Origin: Anadara kagoshimensis | Lineage: Eukaryota > Mollusca > Bivalvia > Arcoida > Arcidae | Direction of reading: 5' to 3' | Length of the DNA: 64,000 bases | Assembly: GCA_021292105.1 (NCBI GenBank) | Contig: CM037864.1 | Span: 6,009,143-6,073,142 of the forward strand | Part shown: piece after piece, positions 12,655-31,192 of the stretch | How positions within the stretch are numbered: the stretch's first letter is position 1 | Layout: every line of letters begins with the position of its first letter | The notes under the pieces: generated by a model | Database searches by the model: none | What the model was told of the DNA's origin: nothing | What the model saw: the letters and a program-made list of their open reading frames with translations, nothing else | Translations under genes and position numbers: made by a program

Positions 12655-12657
12655 AAA

Positions 12658-14331
12658 ATGGCAGAGTCAGAAAAACCCGACGCTCAGTGGCCAGTTATCC
12701 TTGACCAGAAATGTGAACTTTGTGAAATTAACAGCATATCTTATAAGTGCTTAATTTGTGATGAAATGATATGCGACACTTGTACAAAAGCACATTTAAA
12801 AAGCAAAGCATCTAAAGACCATAAAGTAGTATGTTTAAAATCAGCTGAGATATATGAAAATAATCAAATTGGGAACAAATGTCCGATTCATACTAAGGAG
12901 GATTTACTTATGTATTGTAATACATGTAATTGTCCAATCTGCAGAGAATGTGTTACCAGTGGTACCCATCCTAACCACCCCATGGTTAAAGTGGAAGAGG
13001 TTATAGATATCAAACATAAACAGCTGTCAGATATCATCAGGCTGACAAACGAAAAGTCCACAAAATATAAAGATGTCATCAAAACTATCGCTCAAAATAA
13101 ACTTGCATTCTCCGAGTCCATAACCAAGAAAATCAAGGAAGTGAAAGCGAGAAATAACCAGTTTAAAAATAGACTAGACAAAATGGAATCTGACTACATA
13201 AACCAATTACAAAATATAGACAAAGATAATAAGAAGACAATGACAGAGTTGGAACAGAGATTACAAGGAGATATGTCCGATATTAATCACATGGTACAAC
13301 AATGTGAGCGCAAACAGAGAGACAGGGATATAGAGATGGTCAAGTTTGTGACAGATGTTACACAAAAATTAGATAAATACAGACCATGTGATCCACCAGA
13401 CCCAGTAAGTCCACCAGACCTGATAAGCAGGCCTGTGGATGATGAAGAACTTATAGATCTGTTTGGTCATCTTGATATAAAGACGACACAGAAACTATAT
13501 CAGCCATTACCTTTGAGAAGAAAATCATTATCAGCTGAACCCGGCATAGATGTTAAGACAGTCGGAAGCTTTACTGGTAAACAGACCCGTGTATTAACAA
13601 CAGGTGATGATCAGGCTTGGTTATGGAGCTGGGGTGTGAGAGATGTATCAATGGTGACATCAGAAGGAGAAGTTATACAGAACATCTACACTAGCTTTAA
13701 TGTTCATGACGCTGCTGTCTCTAAATCTGGAGAGCTTCTTTTGACAGAGTATAGGGGTAATACAGTAAAGAAGTTAACAGGAAAGAACACATTTACAAAC
13801 ATATACACAGCAGCAGACGACTATGAGACACGAGGAATCACTGTAACAGATACAGGGACTATTCTTGTTGTTTTGCATAAGGACAAAGACAGTAAGATAG
13901 TAGAGATAACGACCAGTGGACAACAGATCAGAACAATACAACATGATACATTGGATAACAGACTACTGTTTGAGAATGCCTGGCGTATCTCTACTAACAT
14001 AAATGGTGATATTATAGTCTTAGATGGTTATAACTTACAAGTTGTTAACGAGCAGGGGCAGAAGAGATTTATATATCAAGGAAAAAGGGAAAAAATGAAG
14101 AAACCATTTGATCCATATGATGTAGTCACAGATCAGTATGGACATATAATAATCAGTGACTATGACAACTCTGTAGTACATGTCTTGGATAAAGATGGGA
14201 AGTTTGTACAGTTTCTGATAACACCTGAACAGGGATGTGACTGGCCAAAGGGAATGGACATAGATAGTTCTGGTAGATTGTGGCTGTGTAATACTAGAAG
14301 TAACAAAATCGTTATAGTGAAATATGTGTAA
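12658..14331 (+). CDS. RING-less TRIM-like protein: two B-boxes, coiled coil, NHL-type propeller
   Basis: The product is 557 residues if it starts at the Met in MAESEKPDAQ, just 3' of the acceptor TTTCAG. Residues about 19-58 form a B-box 1-like zinc finger (CELC...CLIC...CDTCTKAH). Residues 75-108 form a B-box 2 (CPIH...YCNTC...CRECV...HPNHP). Residues about 115-290 are a charged, heptad-like coiled coil. After a proline-rich linker (DPPDPVSPPD), residues about 345-557 form an NHL-like beta-propeller with blades such as WRISTNINGDIIVLD, YDVVTDQYGHIIISD and GMDIDSSGRLWLCN. The protein ends on a blade strand, NKIVIVKYV. The layout is that of TRIM2/3/45/71-like proteins expanded in bivalves, but no N-terminal RING is seen, so ubiquitin-ligase activity cannot be assumed. 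Its ligand or RNA target is unknown. The whole coding part is one exon. Its 3' end is duplicated several times just downstream. Confidence 0.88.
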   Translation: MAESEKPDAQWPVILDQKCELCEINSISYKCLICDEMICDTCTKAHLKSKASKDHKVVCLKSAEIYENNQIGNKCPIHTKEDLLMYCNTCNCPICRECVTSGTHPNHPMVKVEEVIDIKHKQLSDIIRLTNEKSTKYKDVIKTIAQNKLAFSESITKKIKEVKARNNQFKNRLDKMESDYINQLQNIDKDNKKTMTELEQRLQGDMSDINHMVQQCERKQRDRDIEMVKFVTDVTQKLDKYRPCDPPDPVSPPDLISRPVDDEELIDLFGHLDIKTTQKLYQPLPLRRKSLSAEPGIDVKTVGSFTGKQTRVLTTGDDQAWLWSWGVRDVSMVTSEGEVIQNIYTSFNVHDAAVSKSGELLLTEYRGNTVKKLTGKNTFTNIYTAADDYETRGITVTDTGTILVVLHKDKDSKIVEITTSGQQIRTIQHDTLDNRLLFENAWRISTNINGDIIVLDGYNLQVVNEQGQKRFIYQGKREKMKKPFDPYDVVTDQYGHIIISDYDNSVVHVLDKDGKFVQFLITPEQGCDWPKGMDIDSSGRLWLCNTRSNKIVIVKYV

Positions 14332-15410
14332 CAGAAACAGGGACAAAATTATAACAACATTCTGTGATCATTTGGGTAATGACATTGTTTATTTGTGACA
14401 GTTCAGTGGGAATGGACTTGGGTAGTTCTGGTAGATTGCTGGTGTGTTATACTGGAAATAACAAAATCCCCATAGTGAAATATGTGTAACAGAAATGGAG
14501 ACAAAGTCATAACAACATTCTGTGACCATTTGGGTAATGACATTGTTTATCTGTATCAGGCCAGTGGGAATGGACTTGGATAGTTCTGGTAGATTGTTGA
14601 AATAACAAAATCCTCATAGTGAAATATGTGTAACAGAAACAGGAACAAAGTTATAACAACATTCTGTGCTCATTTAGGTATTGACATTGTTTATCTGTGA
14701 CAGGCCAGTTGGATTGGACATAGATAGTTCTGGTAGATCGTGGGTGTGTAATACTGGAAATAACAAAATCCTCATAGTGAAATATGTGTAACAGAAACAG
14801 GGACAAAGTTATAACAACATTCTGTGATCATTTAGGTAATGACATTGTTTATCTGTGACAGGCCAGTGGGATTGGACTTGGATAGTTCTGGTAGATTGTT
14901 GAAATAACAAAATCCTCATCATCGTGAAATATGTGTAACAGAAACAGGGACAAAGTTATAACAACATTCTGTCATCATTTGGGTATTGACATTGTTTATC
15001 TGTGACAGGCCAGTGGGATTAGACTTGGATAGTTCTGGTAGATTGTTGAAATAACAAAATCCTCAAAGTGAAATATTTGTAACAGAAACAGGGACAAAGT
15101 TATAACAACATTCTGTGATCATTTAGGTATTGACATTGTTTATCTGACAGACCAGTTGGATTGGACATAGATAGTTCTGGTAGATCGTGGGTGTGTAATA
15201 CTGAAAATAACAAAATCCTCGTTATCGTGAAATATGTGTAACAGAAACGGGGACAAAGTTATAACAACATTCTGTGATCATTTAGATATTGACATTGTTT
15301 ATCTGTACCAATATAAATGGTGAAATTATAATTAAAAAAGATAAAATTGGTAATTTTGAAACAGTAGTGACAGCGGAGAATTATATATCGGGATAAGGGG
15401 AGAATACTGA
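14253..15410 (+). pseudogene. Tandem decayed copies of the 3' end of the TRIM-like gene
   Basis: The last blade codons plus 3' UTR (AATGGACATAGATAGTTCTG through AAATATGTGTAACAG and ATAACAACATTCTGTG) recur about six more times. Copies start near 14411, 14569, 14712, 14871, 15018 and 15160, with spacings of about 142-159 bases. Several copies lack the segment between GGTAGATTG and GAAATAAC. After the last copy, 15303-15410 resembles an earlier part of the coding sequence (AATATAAATGGTGA...ATT, then AATTATATATC..GGATAAGGGG), so a second decayed gene copy may lie there. None is open over a useful length. Confidence 0.85.
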
Positions 15411-15814
15411 AAAAAAACGGTTAGAGAAGATACAAATATCTAGTGCTAAACAGCGTTTCTGGTTATTTTGTCAAGCATCATACAGATTCCAACAAAAAAC
15501 TGAATATACCATCAACAAAATGTTGTAATTTTTTATAGACAGCATATGAGTTGTGTTTGGTAACACAATGTTCAAGGAAACAATCCGTATACCAATGGGT
15601 TTAAACTGTGCACTATTGCTTGCTAGTTTGTTTCCTTTTTTATGAACCAGAATTTATTCAGAACCTTATTACGGTAAATAATTTGTTGACCCAGTTATAT
15701 TGCCTAGGCTTATCAGGGCCCTCAAAACGTTTTATGGCCGTCATCACAGTGTTGTTGATAAGTTTGATGTCTCTGTGTCAAGGATTACCCTAGATATATT
15801 TGACGTCCCATAGT

Positions 15815-16025
15815 TCCATGTTCCTTTCACTCAATTTTGATTACATACGTGGCCGGTGAAGCAAGCTTAACAGAGGTGCTTACCCTTCCAGAGCACCCGG
15901 ATTCACTGCCCTGGTGGAAGGTCACATGTTTAACCTTAATTGTCAGTTTCAAAGTTTTTACTTTGCTTCTTGATTGTGATTTGGACGTGGATTAGTATGT
16001 TTGTTTTTGATTATTAACAAAATTA
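15815..16025 (-). repeat. Dispersed repeat family copy (CCATGTCC/AAAGCAAAGT family)
   Basis: The copy runs from TAGTTCCATGTTCCTTTCAC through GGTGGAAGGTCACATGTTTA, TCAAAGTTTTTACTTTGCTT and TTGTGATTTGGACGTGG to ATGTTTGTTTTTGATTA. It is one of the most complete copies in the window. Its reverse complement carries the same unit that is amplified at 9.1-9.5 kb. There is no coding capacity, and the class is uncertain: SINE-like or Helitron-like. Confidence 0.7.
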
Positions 16026-16078
16026 CTACATGCATTTAGGATTTTTGCCAGTTAAAGAATGATTGTTAAACAGGGGCT

Positions 16079-16100
16079 ATATATATATATATATATATAT
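16079..16100. repeat. (AT)n microsatellite
   Basis: Eleven perfect AT units. Confidence 0.95.
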
Positions 16101-16167
16101 CATTACACATACAGTTTTTTAACCTTGGACATACAGTGTTTTTTCTCTCTGACTTATCGATTATCCC

Positions 16168-16250
16168 CTCCAGGGATTATGTAGAGATTAATTGTCTCTG
16201 TATCCTCATGATGAGGTGATTAACTATACCTTTATTACTAATCCCTGGAG
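16168..16250. repeat. Short inverted repeat
   Basis: CTCCAGGGATTA at 16168-16179 is mirrored by TAATCCCTGGAG at 16239-16250. It may be the two ends of a tiny non-autonomous element or a chance hairpin. Confidence 0.45.
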
Positions 16251-16289
16251 AAGTGTTGTCGGGTTCGGTCGTTAAACACATATAGTGCT

Positions 16290-16990
16290 TATTTGTCAGA
16301 ATTTCATTGTGCTTATTTGACAGAATTAAGAGTACTCATTTCTCAGAATTTTTGATATAAAACATTTTAAACAAATAGTTTGCCTGTTTCACAGAATTTC
16401 TTATATAAAACACATATATATTTTTGTCAGAATTTCTTATATTAAACATATAAAACACATAGTGTGTTTTTGTCAGAATTTCTATATTAAACATATAAAA
16501 CATAGTGTTTTTGTCAGAATTTCTATATTAAACATATAAAACTCGCAGTGTGTTTTTGTCAGAATTTCTTATATTAAAAATATAAAACACATGGTGTGTT
16601 TTTGTCAGAATTTCTTATGTTAAACATATAAAACACAAAGTGTGTTTTTGTCAGAATTTCTTATATTAAAAATATAAAACACAAAGTGTGTTTTTGTCAG
16701 AATTTCTTATGTTAAACATATAAAACACAGTGTGTTTTTGTCAGAATTTCTTATAATAAACATATAAAACACACAGTGTGTTTTTGTCAGAATTAAACAT
16801 ATAAAATTTGTTATTAAACATATATAGTGCGTATTTGTCAGAATTTCTGTTATCAAAACATATGTTATTTGTCAGAATATGTTATTAAACACATTGTGCT
16901 TATTTGACAATTGTCTGATATAAAACACAAATCTTATTTGTCAAAATTCCTGTTAAACGTGTATAGTTGTTACTTACCAGAATTTCTGTT
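16290..16990. repeat. Minisatellite, about 46-bp unit
   Basis: About 15 degenerate copies of a unit reading TTTTTGTCAGAATTTCTTAT, then ATTAAACATATAAAACACA. Copies are most regular at 16420-16790 and decay towards both ends. There is no open frame of note. Confidence 0.9.
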
Positions 16991-17029
16991 ATTAAATACA
17001 TGCATTGATCGTCTATTAAGGTCAGTCAA

Positions 17030-17345
17030 GGGAACCAATAATGCCCTTGATGGCCAGGTGACCTTATGTACAGGTTAAAAAAACAAGAATAAAGAGAAAA
17101 TGGGGGAAAATTTTGCTTGCCTTTAAAAGCAAGTGATCTTTAAGGCAAGTTCGACTGTACAAATATACTTGCCTTAAAGGACACTTCTATATAAGGACCA
17201 CCTGCTTATAAAGGCAAGTAAAATTGTATCCCAATTGTTCTTTATTCATATCATTTGAGCCTGTTTATAAGGGCCACCTGTCTATAAAGACCACTTTTAC
17301 TGGTTCCTTTGGGTGGCCTTTAAATACAGGTTTAACTGTAGTGCT
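17030..17345. repeat. Dispersed repeat (ACAGGTTTGACTGTA-type family)
   Basis: This stretch contains TATAAGGACCACCTGCTTAT, CCACTTTTACTGGTTCC and ACAGGTTTAACTGTA. The same words occur near 6600-6780, 8640-8700 and 35945-36130. Class unknown. Confidence 0.65.
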
Positions 17346-18339
17346 TATTTCTCAGAATTTCTACCATTAAACATGTTGAGTTCTTATTTATACCATATAC
17401 ACATATAGTGCTATATTTTTGCCAGAATTGCTGTTTTATTAAAAGCAACCTCCTTATTTGTCAAAGTTTTTGAAATAAAATGCCATCAGCCTTTTTAAAT
17501 GTTGAATATACTTTACATTTTGATTAAAGATGTTCTATTTTGGTATCAACTGCTGTGATATACATGTACAGATGTGATTAAAAGGAAACATAATAATCTG
17601 AATCAAATTTTAAACCCCATTAGCAATATTACACTTACAAACATCATCATCAGCTTAAAGCTGGAAACATTATGTCTGTGTTCTCTTTTGAATTATTTGA
17701 AAGCTGCATCATCATCATTACAGCTGTGTTCTAAAAAAACCAAATTATTTTCCATTTTCAAATATTTTATAAATAAATCCAGAGTACTTTACTTAGACCA
17801 TGATTTCAGAACAGCTAAATTAACGGACCATGTTTTATCAAGATAATATCTAAGATAACATAAATCTGCTCTATGAAGTTGCACTTCATTTCTTGTGTGT
17901 AAAACTTTAGTTTAGATCATTAAACACAACAAGACTTGCATTTTATTTGAATTTAATTCTTGAGAATGTTTTATACTTTTTTGCCGCTTTTTCTCTTTTT
18001 TCACACCACAAACTGTATGAAAAAATGTGCAAAATACCGTGGAATTTAATTTGTTGCTCCAAATGTTGAAGTAAAACACAAATTCATTCTTGAAATACTA
18101 AAACATTTTGTAAGATATATGGAAATCACAGAGCATCCATATTGAGAAATGGAAAAAGAGAACACTTATTGTAGTAAAACTACTAACTTTGTACAAGTAC
18201 TGAACACAATGACTAAAAGGCTTTAGAATAGAGTATAAATTCAAATGATGATTATAATTATGTACGGTTGTGGAAGGGAAATCTTTGATCAATATATTCA
18301 AGAAGGAAATTGTTTTAGTTTCTTTGTGATTATTTCATA
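17346..18339. other. Intergenic, no gene seen
   Basis: AT-rich sequence. The longest frame (about 90 codons from 17574) has no recognisable domain and low-complexity composition, so it is not called. Confidence 0.4.
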
Positions 18340-18600
18340 GGTATGGCTTGGAAAACTGTTAAAAAGCTAAAAGTGGGGGTATATAGTGATAGGGTGTCCG
18401 TCCTTCCGTTCACCTTAGGGTACCTATCTCTTATCCGCAACTCCTCCTAAACCCTTCAATGGATTTTCATGAAACTTTCACACAATCTTTGTGATATAAT
18501 GTAGATGTGCATCTCCTATTTAAAAATTTGATCCAATGGATTTTTGGGAGCGGGGGTATTTTTTGTGAGCTTGTGGCTCACAGTTTTTCTAGTTTTTACT
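18340..18600. repeat. Dispersed repeat of GTCCGTCC...TGTGGCTCAC type
   Basis: The segment runs from TATGGCTTGGAAAAC through GTGTCCGTCCTTCCGTTCAC and TGGATTTTCATGAAACTTTC to GCTTGTGGCTCACAG. Its wording is recalled as that of an abundant repeat in mollusc genomes, but only this copy is seen here. Class unknown. Confidence 0.4.
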
Positions 18601-18944
18601 TGTATCTGTTGTAGCTTAGTGGCATTGACACATTTTATCTTCATTCTGTAATCTCTATGTTAAAAATCTCAGTTTCTATCACAAGAATCATGACATTTAT
18701 TTTTGAATTTTCACAGGTTTCTACAATCTAGGCTCTAACAAATCAACACTTATAAGTAGTCATTTATTTTTGACTACTTTATTTTTGGAATAATGATGAC
18801 ATACTTCTGATTAAAAAAATATTAATGTTTAAGTGATAAATATCAAGTCATTGACTTCTTGATTGGATATATTTTAGGCCATAAAACACCAACCAAATAC
18901 ATCAAAATATTTTTGGACAAAATTTGCTAATCAACACAAAACTT

Positions 18945-19452
18945 GTTTCTTTTTTAAAGATTCTCCTTCATAAATGTTGATCAGAAAACATATTCATGCA
19001 ATGGTTATAGCCAGAATTAAATTTTGTCTCACATAAATGCTTAAGATTTTTAACTAGCCACTTGGTCTCCACAAATGTCAAATGGAAAAGATTCCGACAA
19101 CGCTTCTGCAACATTCTGCCAAAATTAAATTTTTGTCTCACTTGAATACTTAAGATTTTTTAAACTAGTTACTGGATAATCCAAGTCATATCTTCATAAA
19201 TGTTAATCGGGAACAGATTCATGCAACAGTTCTGCAACAGCTTAAAAGCCGGAATTAAATTTTGTCTTAATTGTATGCTTTAGATTTTAACTACGGTAGC
19301 TAATGGGTCCTCCAAGTCATACCTCAAAAAAAATTTCATCAGAAAAGATTCATGCAATGCTTCTGCAACATTTAAATACTCGGAATTAAATTTATCTCAA
19401 TTGAATGTTTTAAGATTTTAACTACAGCAGATACTGGGTCATTCAAGTCATA
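18945..19452. repeat. Degenerate tandem repeat, about 107-132 bp period
   Basis: Four copies share the core GGAATTAAATTTTGTCTCA, a downstream AAGATTTTAACTA, then CCAAGTCATA and a following TTCATGCAACAGTTCTGCAA. Anchors fall near 19014, 19121, 19251 and 19383. The array ends about 40 bases before the probable poly(A) site of the ropporin-like gene, so it lies just beyond its 3' end. Confidence 0.75.
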
Positions 19453-19495
19453 AAAAGAACAAGTAAAACAGATTTGTGATGTTCTTAATATAAAT

Positions 19496-19501
19496 TTTAT
19501 T
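19496..19501 (-). terminator. Candidate poly(A) signal of the ropporin-like gene
   Basis: A minus-strand AATAAA lies about 700 bases 3' of the stop codon. It is a plausible end of the transcript, but there is no transcript evidence. Confidence 0.35.
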
Positions 19502-20193
19502 GGAAATCTATAACATTTAACATATAATGAAGGTCAGTTGAGAAAGATAAATTTACAATTATAAAATAAATAAAAATTAAATTAAAAGACTGGGGAATAA
19601 TTTACAATCATATAAACTAAATTACAATAAAAAAAACATTTTTATAGAAAGTTTTTCTAAGTTTTCCAATTTATCCTATCAAAATCTTAAGACTTGTAAT
19701 GATTTGAAAAAAAATATCTGATAACTGATAGATTTAACCATAAATTCAAAGATTTATGCAAAGTGAAATTTCTCCTGTACAAATAAAATAAGAAAGTATT
19801 ATTTTAATTAAAGCCCTAAAACAAACTGATTGAACTTAGCAGCTAGCTACCAACAAGACATTAAGATTATCGTCAACAGTTGATGGAACAAAATCTCGAT
19901 CAATCATGGTGTCCTCCAAGTTACATTTTCCTCCAAATATTATCCATAAATGAATTAAAATAGATAAAGCAACGTGTCTATATAATCAAGGATTCTTAGT
20001 AATAAAATTTACAGCCCGATGGTTAGATTTCTCTTTTACATTCCGCTGATAATGGCGTCCAACGACTTTAAATACTGCTGACAAATTAGTTTAAGTTTGG
20101 TAGTTCACTGATTATTATAACAAGTCTTGGCATTGGTTGGAATTACAAACAATGTTATCAATTGGTCCATATAAAGTAACAAAACGGCACAAA

Positions 20194-27948
<7,755 letters not shown>

Positions 27949-28133
27949 CTACATGAATTACTTCTCAAGATAATACCAAACACATTTTTTACTTAAGCCT
28001 GAATATCAATGTGATAATTCTCTGTTACTATGAAGGTTCTCTCTCTTTAAAATTTCCCAACAGCTCGCCTTGTCAGTGGAAATGCACCTAAATTTGGAAT
28101 TTCCAAACATGTTATTATGCAATTACTGGTACA

Positions 28134-28440
28134 TTATAAGTTATACAGCGTTTTGGCAGGTAACATGGGGCCATGTACCTTTTCAAATATGTATACATGT
28201 ACACTGAGCCGCAGATGAAGGGTATGTTGATTTTTGACAGGGTACATGGGGTCGTGTAAAATGCCATAACACTGTATAATGTTTTTGTCACCCTTTAAAA
28301 CAATTTTGTTTGGTCTCGTTGACTTAAGACTTCGCAGTCTGACATTGTTACCATGCATGTTTGATTACCATAACTAAAGTTTCAAAATGTACAACTTACT
28401 TCCCTTTTACTGCTAAATGTTGCATGCATTAAATTTAACC
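28134..28440 (+). mobile_element. MITE-like family copy, with ends TACAGCGTTTTGGCAGG / CACTGTATA
   Basis: At about 28144-28276, CAGCGTTTTGGCAGGTAACA and its mirror TGCCATAACACTG face each other, with ACATGGGGCC / ACATGGGGTC inside. The following segment to about 28430 (GTCACCCTTTAA, GTTACCATGCATGTTTG, CCATAACTA, ACTTACTTCCC, TTTACTGCTAAATGTTGC) matches, in reverse orientation, the block at 39440-39755. So the two loci share one family. Confidence 0.7.
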
Positions 28441-28559
28441 AATCACTCTGTATGATCTTAATTACATACTTAATTGTAAATTTCACGAGATGTCGGATGA
28501 AATTAATTTGGTTATTTCATGACACTGCTGGAAATATAACTGATATTTCATGACAATAT

Positions 28560-29680
28560 TTATCCACCACCACCAACAACACCCCCACCCCTTTATTTTC
28601 TGGTGTACATATAATTTGTGGTGATAACATTGTGTTGACGTTTAATCAAATCTCATGCCATAGCTATTACATTTAGTAGCATCCAATACACTCCTTTTGG
28701 ACGAGAAAGAGGGGTTATAACACGATATTGCCAAACTTCATGTGCAAAAATTATGGCAAACTAAGAGAACTTGCACGGACTCAAAATAGAAAGAAATTCT
28801 TCAGATGACGAAGCTACTTTGATCTAGTTAATGCCTAGTTTCTTTCAATATTTTCTGATGGACATTCATTTAAAGAAAACTATACCTACAGCACTTAAAA
28901 CGTTGTTTTCTTGATTACCAAGAGCTTTCGAAAATACCTCTTTGACCGGATGCTTGATTGTTGTTGTTGTTAGCAACGGCGCAAGTGCAACGGCTAAAAC
29001 CCTTATCATTTAGACGCTTGTGATTTGAATCATTCATGAAAGCGCCTTGATGACGCAGATATAGTCCCGCCAAAAGTCAAAATAAATAATAACAACATAG
29101 AAATATCAACAACAGCGTCTACGAATACTGAAAAAAGGTATACTAAAAAGGCCTATCGGTATTTTATCGCTATTATTAACCAATAAATCTATATTTGGTT
29201 TGTAAAAAATATTAATCAACAGACAGGGCGCGTCTGCTTTCTCACCGACACCTGCTCACGTCGTCTGCTACATGCTTCCGGGATAACTTTGTCATAAGTT
29301 GCGGACAAACTCAACTACTGTTTGTCACCTTCCCATTCAAGATAATAGCTGAAGACACGGCCAACGGTAACAGTCATAACATGATCCTGAGAATTTGATC
29401 TGCCAAAAATTATTTGACTCTTCCAAATCTTGAGACGTGAAATTTTTAGAAAGTCCAGCTTTCAGGAACTTTTAGTTTTATTTTGTAGAGCTCAAAACCA
29501 AAATTATGACACCCATTGTGTAACAATAAGACTTTGCCATTTGGTGCCAAACAGAGTTTTCACATAAAACTTAATTTCATGTGAAATTATTGACAGAATT
29601 TTTAACTTTCTAGCTAGGTTATCGATACAGTGGCAGACTGAGCTAGATGGTTGAGTAGCTCGGTGAGTAGAGCGCCCCAC
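28560..29680. other. Presumed shared 5' region of ROPN1L and HORMAD1
   Basis: This is the gap between the head-to-head genes, left of the Tc1 insertion. No coding exon was found; 5' UTR exons and promoters of both genes probably lie here. It has higher GC than its surroundings near 28960-29060 and 29220-29290 (GACAGGGCGCGTCTGC, CCGACACCTGCTCACGTCGT). GTTGTTAGCAAC at 28966-28977 resembles a weak RFX half-site pair. Confidence 0.4.
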
Positions 29681-29682
29681 TA

Positions 29683-31050
29683 CACTCACAGGTCAAAAGT
29701 GTTTCCGCACAATGGCCGCCGTTGTTTTTTTTAAAACAACATTTCAAAACTGCTAAGTTGAATATCAGGGAAATAAGAAAACTATGACGATTTCTTACCT
29801 CAGTATTTGGAAATGGATCCATTTGCCCTGAATACTTGACGGATTCTGTTTGGAATAGAGGCATACAATGATCGGATATAAGTTAAACTGATGGAGGCCC
29901 AGATTTCAGTAGCAGCATCAATCAGTTGTTGTCTGTTCCTAATGTGCGCTCTTCTCTGCAGCCTGATTTTCATATGCCTCCAAACATTTTCTATTATATT
30001 TATGTCTGGACTTTGCGCAGGCCATTACATTGTAGGTATAGAGTTTGTCTCTTTGAAATGCATAGTATGCCGAGACCGGTGGGGGGTGGCATTGTCATCT
30101 TGGAATATCCAGGGGCGGTTTTCAAAAACTTTAGCAACAACTGGCCACAGATTTTTGTCCAAGATAGTGGTATACTTTTCTGAATTAATGTTGCCATCTA
30201 CTGCTACAAAGTCCCTACACCATCGAAGGTGATACAACCCCAAAACATTACACTTGTAACTACCTGGGGGGTTCCATAACTGCTTTCATCAAGACAGTAT
30301 GATGACCACTTTTCACATTCTTTGCGCCACACATGACACTTACCACTCTTGCCCAATACAATCTGAGTCTCGTCTGAAAATATAACTCTATTCCAGTAGC
30401 TATTGACAGTTTTATGAAGCTGAGACCGACACCATGCCCTCCTCCTGAAACGGTTAGTCCTCGATATAATAATTTTCTTTTTTACTATCCTTCTTTCGTA
30501 TCCATAAAATGCCAAACGTCTTTTTACAGTTGATTCACTTAATTTTACTGGTGTTGATTCATTATAAGTGTTTGTAATTTCCTTTAAAGTTTTCCTCCAA
30601 TTTGTTTTCACTACTCATAAAATCTGCCTGTCAACTCGGTCATTGTATTTTGTTGGCCTTCCACTTCTACTTTCGTTTTCAACGTAACCTCTTTGTCTGT
30701 ACCGTTTTAGAAATTTTTGAACTGCAGAAGGATTAATTTTCAAGATCTCGGCAATCTTTCGCCCACTGAAACCATCCTCGCTTAAAGTTAAAATAGTTTG
30801 TTTCGTCTCGACTGACAGTTGTTTCCTGCGCTCAGCCATTGTTGCTAGCAAACGACATATAAACAAAAGAGAGATAACTCTAACAAAATTTTATAACCAT
30901 TGATCGCGGAAAAACCATCAGTTATAACCCTGAAAATTTTGCACGCTTCCGTTCGATATTAAAAGCATACTAGTGAAAAGTCAGATGTGAATCGGGTGCG
31001 GAATTTTTTTTTGGCGGCCATTGTGCGGAAACACTTTTGACCTGTGAGTG
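29683..31050 (-). mobile_element. Tc1-type DNA transposon, decayed
   Basis: The 38-base terminal inverted repeats at 29683-29720 and 31013-31050 are perfect mirror images (CACTCACAGGTCAAAAGTGT ... and ... ACACTTTTGACCTGTGAGTG). The element is 1368 bases and is flanked by TA on both sides (29681-29682 and 31051-31052), the Tc1/mariner target duplication. It lies between ROPN1L and HORMAD1 and carries a broken transposase on the minus strand. Confidence 0.96.
29800..30839 (-). pseudogene. Tc1-type transposase, inactivated by two stops and a frameshift
   Basis: The reading begins at MAERRKQLSV. The N-terminal part holds a paired-like helix-turn-helix (SEDGFSGRKIAEILKINPSA, VQKFLKRY). The catalytic DDE region shows all three motifs: VIFSDET, WIFQDDNATPH and SPDINIIENVW, the last giving the E of a D-D-E triad. 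A premature TGA lies at 30615-30617. There is a frameshift between 30204 and 30243, where the frame passes from the FWGCITFDGV segment to the FVAVDGNINS segment. A TAA lies at 30025-30027 just before the third motif. The natural end is a TGA at 29800-29802. The length, about 345 codons, is that expected of the family. The product cannot be made intact from this copy. Confidence 0.95.
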
Positions 31051-31192
31051 TAGTATTGGGAAGGTCCCATCTGGTTTGGCCACTGCTTTTCTGCCTTTTC
31101 TGTCATTTTACCAAAAATGAAAAATGTTTTTTGGAAGTAATTATTAATTATTGGAATTTAAATGTTAAAATTTGTATATTGTGTCTTTTAGA

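Larger units (their letters stand above)
29641..31110 (+). mobile_element. tRNA-like SINE fragment split by a Tc1 element
   Basis: GAGTAGCTCGGTGAGTAGAG (29653-29672) is an A-box-type tRNA head and stops at GCGCCCCAC. After the Tc1 element, sequence resumes as GTATTGGGAAGGTCCCATC. Joining across the TA target gives a tRNA-arm-like order, so the insertion appears to have hit the head of an older SINE. The B box is degraded. Confidence 0.5.

Noticed and set aside
12436..12657. Upstream start of the TRIM-like protein (631-residue form)
   Set aside because: The extension has no domain character, and a good splice acceptor ends three bases before the Met at 12658. The shorter form is preferred.
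29891..30243. Plus-strand frames of 85-113 codons
   Set aside because: They are antisense shadows of the Tc1 transposase on the minus strand.
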